Shown: piece by piece, positions 1 to 8,610 of the stretch
Layout of the letters: the number at the start of each line of letters is the position of its first letter
How positions within the stretch are numbered: the first letter of the stretch is position 1
NCBI GenBank assembly: GCA_945827525.1
Contig: CALZPA010000011.1
Coordinates: 1 to 33,323, forward strand
Source of the DNA: an uncultured Lentisphaeria bacterium
GTDB taxonomy: Bacteria > Verrucomicrobiota > Lentisphaeria > Oligosphaerales > Oligosphaeraceae
DNA: 33,323 nt
Reading direction: 5' to 3'
Made by a program: the position numbers and the translations under genes
The notes under the pieces: model-generated
Seen by the model: only the letters and a program-made list of their open reading frames with translations
Told to the model about the DNA's origin: nothing
Database searches by the model: none

Positions 1-931
1 ATTACTTTAAGAAGGAACTTCGACAGGGGGGCTTAAACATGCCCCTCCTCCCTAATACCGCCTCAAAGCATTACTTTAAGAAGGAACTTCGACGACAATA
101 GATTGTTTACGCCAACTGGAAGAAAAAGCCGCCTCAAAGCATTACTTTAAGAAGGAACTTCGACTCCACTTCGGGTGGTTTGGCACTGGCATCTCGTCCG
201 CCTCAAAGCATTACTTTAAGAAGGAACTTCGACCCCTGTCGTCGTCGATGACCTCCGCGGAAAGAGCCGCCTCAAAGCATTACTTTAAGAAGGAACTTCG
301 ACGTAACAGTGTCCCCCCCTATATATATATTTAGACCGCCTCAAAGCATTACTTTAAGAAGGAACTTCGACTACGCAGGCGGGCTGAGGAACATCCTGGA
401 CGGCAACCGCCTCAAAGCATTACTTTAAGAAGGAACTTCGACTAAGCCCAAGTTTGGCGGCGCTCAACATCCACGACCGCCTCAAAGCATTACTTTAAGA
501 AGGAACTTCGACCAACGGCGTCCAGCGTGGGGCGGCAGGTACTACGCCGCCTCAAAGCATTACTTTAAGAAGGAACTTCGACGATATAGTCAAATGCGGG
601 AAAGGCTACATTTGTCCCGCCTCAAAGCATTACTTTAAGAAGGAACTTCGACGCCGGGCGTCAAGGCCGAACTTGTAGTAGTCAACCCGCCTCAAAGCAT
701 TACTTTAAGAAGGAACTTCGACTGCTTTCGGTCGCGTCACGCAAAGACACTAACACCGCCTCAAAGCATTACTTTAAGAAGGAACTTCGACCGCCTGTCT
801 CCAAAAAGGGATTTCACGCTTCAGGTCCGCCTCAAAGCATTACTTTAAGAAGGAACTTCGACGACCCAGTCAGCCGATAGGAGCTACAATGAGACCCGCC
901 TCAAAGCATTACTTTAAGAAGGAACTTCGAC
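1..931 (+). CRISPR. CRISPR array, type V-B: 14 repeats (first truncated at window edge, 1-24), 13 spacers of 33-35 nt; strand is provisional
   Basis: Identical 36-nt repeat CCGCCTCAAAGCATTACTTTAAGAAGGAACTTCGAC at 58, 129, 198, 267, 336, 407, 477, 547, 617, 687, 756, 827 and 896, plus 1-24. All spacers look unique. Strand chosen because the repeat 3' end (..CTTCGAC) resembles the ..GTGGCAC end of known Cas12b repeats. Confidence 0.98.
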
Positions 932-935
932 GGCG

Positions 936-964
936 CCCATTGGAACTCAAGGTTCTCGAATGGG
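936..964. other. Imperfect hairpin just after the last repeat
   Basis: CCCATT-g-GAAC-tcaag-GTTC-tcg-AATGGG: nested arms of 6 bp and 4 bp. Confidence 0.5.
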
Positions 965-994
965 TTACACGACCGTTTGCGAGCATCTCTCAAC

Positions 995-1060
995 AGACTA
1001 CTGATGACCCTTTGTTAGTTTCCTTGCTGGACATTTAGAAACGAAGGTCACCAGTAGTCT
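995..1060. repeat. Inverted repeat, 15-bp arms with one mismatch
   Basis: AGACTACTGATGACC (995-1009) and GGTCACCAGTAGTCT (1046-1060); inner GTTTC/GAAAC also pairs. Confidence 0.7.
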
Positions 1061-1273
1061 TTGAGCCTAACTGTCAAGGAGCGCGAGCATCTAAGCGTCG
1101 AGACTTGACGACCTCACTGCTCGTCAGGCCGTCTCCCCCTCGGCATGGTCTTGGCTGGTGCATAAGCCACGAGCTGCTGGGGATAACAGTCATGTTGTAG
1201 CTGAACGTGAGGTGGGAACATAGCAACTGAGGTATGTTGTGACATACCATCACATTTCCAATGCTCCAGTCGT

Positions 1274-1524
1274 GTCGAAAGAGCCTTCTTACAGCAATAC
1301 CTTGTTCCTCCAATGGCGGCGGAGGAATGTCCTGCCGGAGACGCGGTCCGGCGAAAAAACAAACAGTCAGTCGAGATGCCTTCTTACAGCAATACCTTGT
1401 TCCTCCAATGGCGGCGGAGGAATGTCCTGCCGGAGACGCGGTCCGGCGAAAAAACAAACAGTCAGTCGAGATGCCTTCTTACAGCAATACCTTGTTCCTC
1501 CAATGGCGGCGGAGGAATGTCCTG
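1274..1524 (+). ncRNA. Candidate tracrRNA region with three anti-repeat copies; transcript ends unknown
   Basis: GTCGAGATGCCTTCTTACAGCAATACCTTG (1370-1399; 95 bp later at 1465) matches the reverse complement of the CRISPR repeat at 23/30 positions without gaps. Copy 1 has GTCGA-AAGAG-CCTTCTTACAGCAATACCTTG from 1274. Hairpins follow within the unit: TTCCTCC/GGAGGAA (1305-1327) and GCCGGA/TCCGGC (1334-1352). Confidence 0.75.
1284..1524 (+). repeat. 95-bp tandem direct repeat, two full copies (1284-1378, 1379-1473) plus partial third (1474-1524)
   Basis: CCTTCTTACAGCAATACCTTGTTCCTCCAATGGCGGCGGAGGAATGTCCTG occurs identically at 1284, 1379 and 1474. The 44-nt linker CCGGAGACGCGGTCCGGCGAAAAAACAAACAGTCAGTCGAGATG is identical in the first two. 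Confidence 0.97.
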
Positions 1525-1585
1525 TCCAGAACTCAAGCCGAACGATAGGAACTATAGCACATGATGGTGTCTCGTCAAGCCGTCA

Positions 1586-1876
1586 TCAGACAAAAATCAC
1601 CTTGGGAATCGGAGCAATGGGTTTGCCGATGGTCTCGAAGGATTGGAACACTTCGGGATTGGGTCCCAGATCCACGAGCAGACATTGATCCTCATGGTGG
1701 TTGACGAGTTCAGCCAGCGCAGTCATGAGTCTATTTTTCATAAGCTCTGACAATTGGCAGTAAAAAACGGACTCCTGCAGTCTGTAGCCATAGCCCTCAA
1801 GGAGTCTGGCGATTCTTCTGAGCCGTTTGGGATCGGCAATATCATATGAGACGATGAACGAGCGTTGGGCTGCCAT
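1586..1876 (-). CDS. cas2: CRISPR-associated endonuclease Cas2
   Basis: 96 aa, N-term RSFIVSYDIADPKRLRRIARLLEGYGYRLQESVFYC is typical of Cas2; adjacent to cas1. Confidence 0.95.
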   Translation of the reverse strand: MAAQRSFIVSYDIADPKRLRRIARLLEGYGYRLQESVFYCQLSELMKNRLMTALAELVNHHEDQCLLVDLGPNPEVFQSFETIGKPIAPIPKVIFV

Positions 1877-1881
1877 GAGGA

Positions 1882-3600
1882 TTAACGTGTCACAATGGGA
1901 TGGTAGGTGTTCATGTCACCGCGGAAAATACGCCATAGCTGTCGCGTCTGGACCTCCAGCAGTCTTCTGTATGACATTCGGTACTTGAAGGTAGGATGGA
2001 TGAGTTCTTCGGCCATCCGCCTTGAGTAGGCCGTCCAGAACGCCTGATGGCCGCTTTTCTTGAGGGCGCATCCGGTCGAGGCGGAGATGAAGTCGGACAC
2101 ATCGACTGCGCCTCTGTTGACTAGCGAAAGGACCACGCTATCCACGATCAGCGGTCGGAATTCCTCCATGAGGTCGAGCGCGAGGGCGGGGCGTCCATAT
2201 CGGGGCGCGTGTAGGATGCCGCAGGCAGGATCCAGCCCCACCAGATGGCAGATGCCGGTGATTTCGGAGGCGAGGACACTGTATCCCAGGGAAAGCATGG
2301 CATTGACGGGGTCGCGTGGCGGGCGTCTGTTTCTGCCGGAGAAGAGGCTGGCGAAGTCTGGCTGCGCCAGCATATCGGCAAAATGCCCGAAATAGAGAGC
2401 GGCAGCCCGTCCCTCAACGCCCATGAGTTCGTTTCGGGTGGTGGCCTTGACGGCTTGTCTGGCCAGCTCGGCCAAATCGTCAAGGAGCTGTTTGTCTCGC
2501 TGCCTGGCGTTGCGCTGCAGCAGAATGCGCTGGTTCATGATTTTCGCCTTGATCATCTGTCCAGCTAGCTTGACGGCGTGCGGCTCGTTCTCCGCCAGGC
2601 GATATTGGCCATGGCGCGAGTCCAGCCCCGCAAGTCCGAGTGTGTCAAGACGTCCCATATAGGAGCCAGCTGGTGAGAAGAAGGCGACGGCTATCTGTTC
2701 CTTCAGGCACATCTGCAGGACCTGGGTGGAGAGTTGAGCCGTACCGTAGATGGCGATGGAGGAGAGGGAATGGATGGGAGCCGAGGCAAGCACCTGGTCA
2801 TTCTCCACGACGGCAATCGTGTCCCCACGCTTTGAAAGCCTGGCCTGGGGGCTGGTGACGACGAGCGCGACGCCATCCTCCCGTTCAGCCAGCGGCGGGG
2901 CATCGCCGCCGGTCGCCTTCTGCTGATGTTTCCAGACCAACGTCTCATTGGGCAGACAGACGGGATAGGCTGAGCAGCGCAGACAGCGCATATCCTGGGA
3001 ACGGGGCGGGGGCATGCCGCCGGCGGCGCAGGCGCGAAGCTCATCCAGCAGATGGCTCAGCTCCGTGTCATCATCGGGTATGGTTATGGGCAGCACCTGA
3101 CGGGTTCTGGCATAGTAGACCGCGCCAGCCGACACCTGGTAGCCTTGTCGCCGTGCAAGCGTGGCATAGGCGATGACCTGCCAGGTGTCCGTGTCCCAGG
3201 CCCGCGTCTGCCCCGTTTCGTCCGTCAGCGGTGCGCCATGCTTGTAGTCGTAGAGACACCAAGTGCCGTCCTCCTGCCGTCGCAGCAAATCGGCCACGCC
3301 GGAGAGTCCCAGCTCGTCATCCGGGAGTGCCAGCGAGCGCAGCGTCTCCCGTGTGCCATTGAGGAGTTCATCGGGATAGGCGGTGACCGAAGGCACATCC
3401 ACCCGCCGATGCGTCGCGTCACCGGCGACGACATCGGCGTTGGTGACAAAGACCCCCTCCACGAACTGGATATACATCAGACGCGGGCAGTAGACATAGT
3501 TGTGCACGACCCTGACGGGTATCATCTGCCTTTCGTCCTCCGAGGGTGCAGCTACCTTAGCGGACATGCTGTTCGCCATGATGGTTGCCGGCTGAACCAT
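1882..3600 (-). CDS. cas4-cas1: Cas4-Cas1 fusion protein
   Basis: N-terminal Cas4/RecB-like part with YCPRLMYIQFVEG and Cys cluster CLRCSAYPVC, then a Cas1 domain (DSRHGQYRLAENEPHAVKLAGQMIKAKIMNQRILLQRN...). ATG at 3600 overlaps the cas12b stop; the ORF track starts at a TTG at 3603. Confidence 0.95.
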   Translation of the reverse strand: MVQPATIMANSMSAKVAAPSEDERQMIPVRVVHNYVYCPRLMYIQFVEGVFVTNADVVAGDATHRRVDVPSVTAYPDELLNGTRETLRSLALPDDELGLSGVADLLRRQEDGTWCLYDYKHGAPLTDETGQTRAWDTDTWQVIAYATLARRQGYQVSAGAVYYARTRQVLPITIPDDDTELSHLLDELRACAAGGMPPPRSQDMRCLRCSAYPVCLPNETLVWKHQQKATGGDAPPLAEREDGVALVVTSPQARLSKRGDTIAVVENDQVLASAPIHSLSSIAIYGTAQLSTQVLQMCLKEQIAVAFFSPAGSYMGRLDTLGLAGLDSRHGQYRLAENEPHAVKLAGQMIKAKIMNQRILLQRNARQRDKQLLDDLAELARQAVKATTRNELMGVEGRAAALYFGHFADMLAQPDFASLFSGRNRRPPRDPVNAMLSLGYSVLASEITGICHLVGLDPACGILHAPRYGRPALALDLMEEFRPLIVDSVVLSLVNRGAVDVSDFISASTGCALKKSGHQAFWTAYSRRMAEELIHPTFKYRMSYRRLLEVQTRQLWRIFRGDMNTYHPIVTR

Positions 3601-6600
3601 CAATAGCCGAGCTGGTCAGTTGGGCTATCGGACCAGAGCGTCTTGGTGACGGATATTCTTCCCCGCAACTTCTGCCATTCTTGAGGTTGCCACTGGCAGG
3701 ACTGCGATGCCTCATCGGTCAGGAAGCAGCGCACAGCCGTTTCCCAGTCGTCCTCACGCCAGTGGGTCGCCTCCGGCAGTTCGGGCATGAGTTTCCGGAG
3801 CCGTTGCCAGTTGAGCTGACGGCAACGCTTCCATTGCAGGAGACTGTCGTGCCAGAGTCCACCGCCAAACAGCAGATTGGGATATTTTCGACGTGTAGCC
3901 TCATCCTTGAAGATGGGCTTCTGCTGTTCCTGATAGAAATGGAGCTCCTCTGTCCGGCAGCCAAGGACAAAGACATTGCCTCCGTCCCTCGCATAGGAGC
4001 CACTGGGCACATAGTCCACTTCGAGCGGCTCCTGGTAGACCATCTTGGCGAGCTTGGAGGTCTTCTTGACTTGCCAGCAGCCGGGCACCTTTCCCTTGCG
4101 CTCCATCGACAGGCGGTTATTGATGTCCAGCCTGGAGCCCTCGACAACCGCGCGGAGCCCCAGGTTGAAGGAGGCGTTGACATCCGCCTGCACCAGACGG
4201 TCACTCTGACAGAAGCAGACAAAGACAGGGCCGCCATTGCGGGGAATAACCACGGAGGAGGCTGGCTGCTTCCATTCCAGCAGTTTGGCGATGCGCGCAT
4301 TCTGGCTGGCCACTCGTGCAAGAGCCGAGGCGCCTGTATCCGAAGCCTGTTGGGGCTTCTCCTCAGGCACATCAAACAGTTGCAGCTGCTGGCCATGGGG
4401 AGGCTCCTGGGGCTGGGCGTTCTTACCGGCCATGTGCCTCTTCGCGAGCGTCTGGCCAGCGGCCTGACGGAAGCCGTAGGAGGCCATCAGGCGCTGATAG
4501 GTCAGCTCCTCGGCGCGGAAGCCAGGAATGCCCTCTGCGGAGAACTTGGACGAGTAGGCCGCATTGACCTCCACCAGGGGAATGCCATAGATTTCGCAGA
4601 GTAGCTTGAGCTTATCCCGAATGGCCCGATGCGCCCACTTCATGAGACGCGAATTCTCTCGTCTGGAGCGATCCTGGCTGAAGCGGTAGCGGCTGAGGTT
4701 CTCGATGACGACAAAGGCGGCTGGCTGCAATCCGGGGATCTGTGCATATTCGCCATGAATGTCGTTTTCCGCTCGCCTCTGCCTGTCCTCTTGCCGATGG
4801 GGTCGGTGGCGCAGTCCCAGTGCCTGGGTGAGTATCAAGTTTGCCGTCTGGTTCACCCGCTGTTCCTTGAGCTCATCCAGGCGCATAAGGACATCGGGAC
4901 ACGGATCGGGAATGGGAGTCTCCCGCATCTGCTGCACGCTCATGGGCCGTTCGCCTGGAACCGTCATCAGGATGCGGTTGAGCGACTGGCAGCATTGGCG
5001 GAATGTCTCGAGCTGCTCCAGGCGCAGGAAGCTCAGCCCGCGCTGTCCGCGTATCAGGGTCGGAGTGGGGTCGCTTCCGCGAGCAGTCTGCCGCAACTGA
5101 AGGCAGCGTCCATCACCGACACGGCACCATTGCCAGCCGCGCCCACGCAAGGGCAGTATACGGTTGGCGATGGTCAGCAGGTCATCCGGCAGCTCCCGAC
5201 GCAGGGTCTCGACCTGGGCACGGATGCCCTCGTTGGTCTTGTCAGTCAGCCAGGAGCAGGCCGCTATTTCCTCCTCGACGCCCTTGAGGTTACCCAGAGT
5301 GCGCCCCATCAGGAAGCGCATCAGTTGCCTTAGCCTGGACAGCGCCCGTCTAAAGCCGACGAGCAGCAGATCGTTCTGCTCGGGGAAGTAGTTTCTGTCA
5401 AGACACTCCATATCCTGTGTCTCGCCCCAGATGCGCCTGAATTCGGCCTCGTCCTGAGCCAGCAGCTTCCGCATGAGTGCCTGACCAGCCAAAGTCTCCT
5501 CCTTGCTGGCATGCCGTCCGCGCTCGCCATCGCGCTCCTGGACAAACCGGTCTTTCTCCAGCACTTTGGCGTCCTCACCCGGCAGCCGCAGCAACTGCGA
5601 ATGGCGTCTCACAGCATACCACTCCCGATTCTCGGCATGGCCAATGGACAGGGCACCTGGTCGGGGCGTCGTGGTGACCGTGATGCGTGACAGAGCGCCG
5701 GCCGTGCGCTGTCCCAGATCCACCGACACGAGGTCAAAGGGCTTTCCCGACTTATACCATGATGCGCCATCCGCCGTCGCGCCGTAGGAGGGCCACAGCA
5801 TACAGACATTGGCGTCATTGGCATAGTAGAGCTGGCCTTTGGCCAGGAAGGGCGACTGGGTGGAGGAGGACAGCTTGGCCACATTCAGGGAGGGGAGGAA
5901 ATTCAGCAGGAAGCGTCGGTGCCCTGAACGGTCCACATCGGGCATGAGCTGCACATCGACCTCCTTGAAGTCCACGGCATCAGCAGCTGTCTCTGCGCAC
6001 TCCAGCAGCGGTCTTGCGGCTGGCGGCAGATAGACGCTTTCGCCGTCGGCGAGGAGGCCGTCTCGGCGCAGACGCGGGGCACTGTATTCCAGCAGGCACT
6101 CCTGGAAGACACATGATCCATCTGAGTTGCGGTAGGTCAAAGGAACGACATAGTGGCCTGGCTTGGTATGTCCCGTCTTCTTGCGAATGAACGGCTTCAG
6201 ATCCAACTGACGCCGGGAGTGCTCCGCGTCTGCTGGCGTGAAGCGTATCGGTTCCATCAAATGCTTGATTTCATCCAGCACCTCGGCGTAGACGACCGCA
6301 TCGCGCAGAATATTGCCTGAGCGGAATTTTCCAGCAGGGGCACTGTCCGCCCGCCAGATGCACCAGTTCTGCGGAGCGCTGAGAGCCCCAAAGAGCATGG
6401 CGCTGCCAAAGACATCCGAACGCTTGGTCTGCACCGCCTTCAGGTGTTCCAGCAAAGCCTGCTGCATCTGGTCGTCGGATTGCCCCTGGCGCTTGGCGAG
6501 CAGAGCGTTCCAGCCCTTGAAGATTTCGTCGGCGGTTCGGATGGTTCGCCATGTCAGACCATAGTCGGCGGACTGTCCGTCCGTGAAGGGATTGGTGACG

Positions 6601-7922
6601 GCCAGTTCGGTCTTGAGCAGTTCGTTGAGTCGTTCCCAGCGGGGATCACCTGCAAGGATGGGAAGGGCTCCCGTCTCCTCGTCAGCCTCTTCCGCGTCAT
6701 CTCCCTCATCCAGGCGTGGCGGCTTCTTGAGTTCGGAGACGCCCTCCATCCAGTCTTTAGCGGCCTGGTATCGCTTCAGCTCCTCATCTCGCTCAGCCGT
6801 CTTCTGACGGAACTGGTTGATGGTCTTAAGTGCTTCGGAAAACGCTTCTTTGTCAAATTTGTTTTCTGTTTCCTGACAAACCAGGGCGGTGAAATAGGGA
6901 AACACAAAACCTCTTGTCCCACGTGCCTCGCGCACGGGGTCACCTCCGATGCCAGCATCGATGACCTGTGCCTTCTTGTCCTCCTTCTCTGGCTTGAGCA
7001 ACAGCTTGGCCAGAGAGACTGTGGCGTCGTTGGGAAAGAACTTGAGCATCCAGGCCATATTTCTTATAGGCAGACTGGTTCTGTTGTTTCTCGGGAAACG
7101 CACCTGCTCCAGTTCATCGACCTTATCAAGCATCCTGGCAAGTTCCGTTTGCACACTTTCCTGCGCCAGCCAATCGAGCGCAGCAGGTGGACTGATACGC
7201 TTGTCTCGATCCAGATAGAAGCGTATGGCGTCCTTGAGCTCCTTCTTCGCATCATCACCCTCAAAGAATTTGCCGGTCTGAGTCTTGACGCCGAACCACT
7301 CCAGCGAGATATCAGGCTGGAGAGCCCGAATGGCGGCCAGGGCATCGGATTCACGTAAGGCGGCAAAAAGACGTTGCCTGCCAGCCGCTCCCTCATTGGC
7401 CTTCTCGTCGCATTCCCAGTTCCCATCATAATCGGGACGGCACAGACGAGCGATATAGGTGGCGCCCGATTGCTTGACATCCCCATTGACAATGCACTTG
7501 TCCGCCACCTGGCAAATGGCCTTCTCCAGCAGCTCCGAACTGGAGGGATTCCCCGCCAAAATCAGGTTGCAGGCGGCCTCCAGACCATGCGTCTCGTCCA
7601 ACAGCCTCTCCCGATGCTGCGGAAAGACTCGTGCCAGCGAGTGCTTCAGGCCAGGACGCTTTCCTCCTGACGCCTGGAAATCGTTCCAGACATCCCGCAT
7701 CCGCAGCTTCAGCTTGCCAATGAAGCTGTTCTCATCATGGGACATGGCGGCCAAAGCCACCAGGTAATAGTTCACCGCATCCTGATAGAGAACCACATGA
7801 CGCCACAGAACCTCCTCCATCTCCTCCTTGGACAAGACTCTGTTGACCTCTCCTCTGACAGTAAGCCCCGTAATGCGACCCTGATAAATGCGAATGAATT
7901 CACTACCCATACTCTGTGCCAT
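3600..7922 (-). CDS. cas12b: Type V-B effector Cas12b (C2c1), 1440 aa
   Basis: RuvC-I VSVDLGQRTAG, RuvC-II FVVIENLSRYRFSQDRSRRENSRLMKWAHR, VNAAYSSKFSAEGIPGFR, RuvC-III VQADVNASFNLGLR; same order and similar to AacCas12b motifs. Gene order cas12b, cas4-cas1, cas2, array. Confidence 0.95.
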   Translation of the reverse strand: MAQSMGSEFIRIYQGRITGLTVRGEVNRVLSKEEMEEVLWRHVVLYQDAVNYYLVALAAMSHDENSFIGKLKLRMRDVWNDFQASGGKRPGLKHSLARVFPQHRERLLDETHGLEAACNLILAGNPSSSELLEKAICQVADKCIVNGDVKQSGATYIARLCRPDYDGNWECDEKANEGAAGRQRLFAALRESDALAAIRALQPDISLEWFGVKTQTGKFFEGDDAKKELKDAIRFYLDRDKRISPPAALDWLAQESVQTELARMLDKVDELEQVRFPRNNRTSLPIRNMAWMLKFFPNDATVSLAKLLLKPEKEDKKAQVIDAGIGGDPVREARGTRGFVFPYFTALVCQETENKFDKEAFSEALKTINQFRQKTAERDEELKRYQAAKDWMEGVSELKKPPRLDEGDDAEEADEETGALPILAGDPRWERLNELLKTELAVTNPFTDGQSADYGLTWRTIRTADEIFKGWNALLAKRQGQSDDQMQQALLEHLKAVQTKRSDVFGSAMLFGALSAPQNWCIWRADSAPAGKFRSGNILRDAVVYAEVLDEIKHLMEPIRFTPADAEHSRRQLDLKPFIRKKTGHTKPGHYVVPLTYRNSDGSCVFQECLLEYSAPRLRRDGLLADGESVYLPPAARPLLECAETAADAVDFKEVDVQLMPDVDRSGHRRFLLNFLPSLNVAKLSSSTQSPFLAKGQLYYANDANVCMLWPSYGATADGASWYKSGKPFDLVSVDLGQRTAGALSRITVTTTPRPGALSIGHAENREWYAVRRHSQLLRLPGEDAKVLEKDRFVQERDGERGRHASKEETLAGQALMRKLLAQDEAEFRRIWGETQDMECLDRNYFPEQNDLLLVGFRRALSRLRQLMRFLMGRTLGNLKGVEEEIAACSWLTDKTNEGIRAQVETLRRELPDDLLTIANRILPLRGRGWQWCRVGDGRCLQLRQTARGSDPTPTLIRGQRGLSFLRLEQLETFRQCCQSLNRILMTVPGERPMSVQQMRETPIPDPCPDVLMRLDELKEQRVNQTANLILTQALGLRHRPHRQEDRQRRAENDIHGEYAQIPGLQPAAFVVIENLSRYRFSQDRSRRENSRLMKWAHRAIRDKLKLLCEIYGIPLVEVNAAYSSKFSAEGIPGFRAEELTYQRLMASYGFRQAAGQTLAKRHMAGKNAQPQEPPHGQQLQLFDVPEEKPQQASDTGASALARVASQNARIAKLLEWKQPASSVVIPRNGGPVFVCFCQSDRLVQADVNASFNLGLRAVVEGSRLDINNRLSMERKGKVPGCWQVKKTSKLAKMVYQEPLEVDYVPSGSYARDGGNVFVLGCRTEELHFYQEQQKPIFKDEATRRKYPNLLFGGGLWHDSLLQWKRCRQLNWQRLRKLMPELPEATHWREDDWETAVRCFLTDEASQSCQWQPQEWQKLRGRISVTKTLWSDSPTDQLGY

Positions 7923-7947
7923 TGTGTACGAAGGTTCATTAGGTGAT

Positions 7948-7975
7948 GTTATCCTATATGCCTCTCATGACTCAA
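7948..7975 (-). promoter_or_regulatory. Possible sigma70-like promoter for the cas operon
   Basis: Minus strand TTGAGT-16 nt-GATAAC in an AT-rich region just upstream of the cas12b ATG. Confidence 0.25.
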
Positions 7976-8239
7976 ATTTTTCCCTATACATTCTGCCATT
8001 ACTATACTGGCCTTAAGCTTGCTTTTCCACCTCAATCTAGAATAATAAGTGAGCTTTTTATGACATATGCAAAAGTGTCAATCTTTGTCGTTTATTGTCC
8101 AATAAAAGAACAAGTTATTTCCCTGAATGGAGAAGTCATGCTGTATCTGCATAAGAGAGTGATTTAGGAGGATAGCACAAACTGTCACATTGTGGGAACT
8201 GAGCGCTCAAGCCAATCACTGACTGAATACGGCAAAGAC

Positions 8240-8558
8240 GCCTCGCTTCGCTCGGAGGGCTTTTTTTCTCGCCTCGCTTCGCTCGGAGGGCTTTTCTCTC
8301 GTCACTCTCGTCACTCTCGTCACTCTCGTCACTCTCGTCGCTTTTTGCCGCCTCGCTCCTCGCTTCGCTCGGCGGGCTTTTCTCTCGTCACTCTCGTCGC
8401 TTTTTGCCGCCTCGCTTCGCTCGGCAGGCTTTTTTTGCTCTCGTCACTCTCGTCACTCTCGTCACTTTTTCTCGCCTCGCTTCGCTCGGCGTTTTTTTCT
8501 CTCGTCACTCTCGTCACTCTCGTCGCTTTTTGCCGCCTCGCTTCGCTCGGCGGGCGCT
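8240..8558. repeat. Nested low-complexity repeats: palindromic CGCCTCGCTTCGCTCGGCG units separated by tandem 9-mers (CTCTCGTCA)n
   Basis: CCTCGCTTCGCTCGG recurs six times, mostly followed by T-runs and CTCTCGTCA/CTCTCGTCG tandems of 2-5 copies. Confidence 0.95.
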
Positions 8559-8563
8559 ATTCG

Positions 8564-8610
8564 CCCGACGGCGGGGGCGCCGTCGGGACAGGCCTCGCTT
8601 TGCTCGGCGG
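8564..8610. repeat. Dispersed hairpin repeat, copy 1
   Basis: CCCGACGGCGGGGGCGCCGTCGGGACAGGCCTCGCTTTGCTCGGCGG; 9-bp stem CCCGACGGC/GCCGTCGGG. Confidence 0.9.

Noticed and set aside
973-1008. Possible decayed final CRISPR repeat (CCGTTTGCGAGCATCTCTCAAC...)
   Set aside because: Only about half the positions match, and the implied spacer length (41) is off.
1284-1524. Second, degenerate CRISPR array
   Set aside because: Spacing is 95 bp rather than about 69, and the sequence between copies is identical rather than unique as spacers would be.
1239-1688. Plus-strand ORFs (149, 95 and 83 aa) across the 95-bp repeats
   Set aside because: They arise from the tandem repeat in several frames, with no recognisable domain; the anti-repeat explanation fits better.
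7943-8167. Plus-strand 74-aa ORF upstream of cas12b
   Set aside because: AT-rich intergenic region, no recognisable family, probably cas promoter/leader region.
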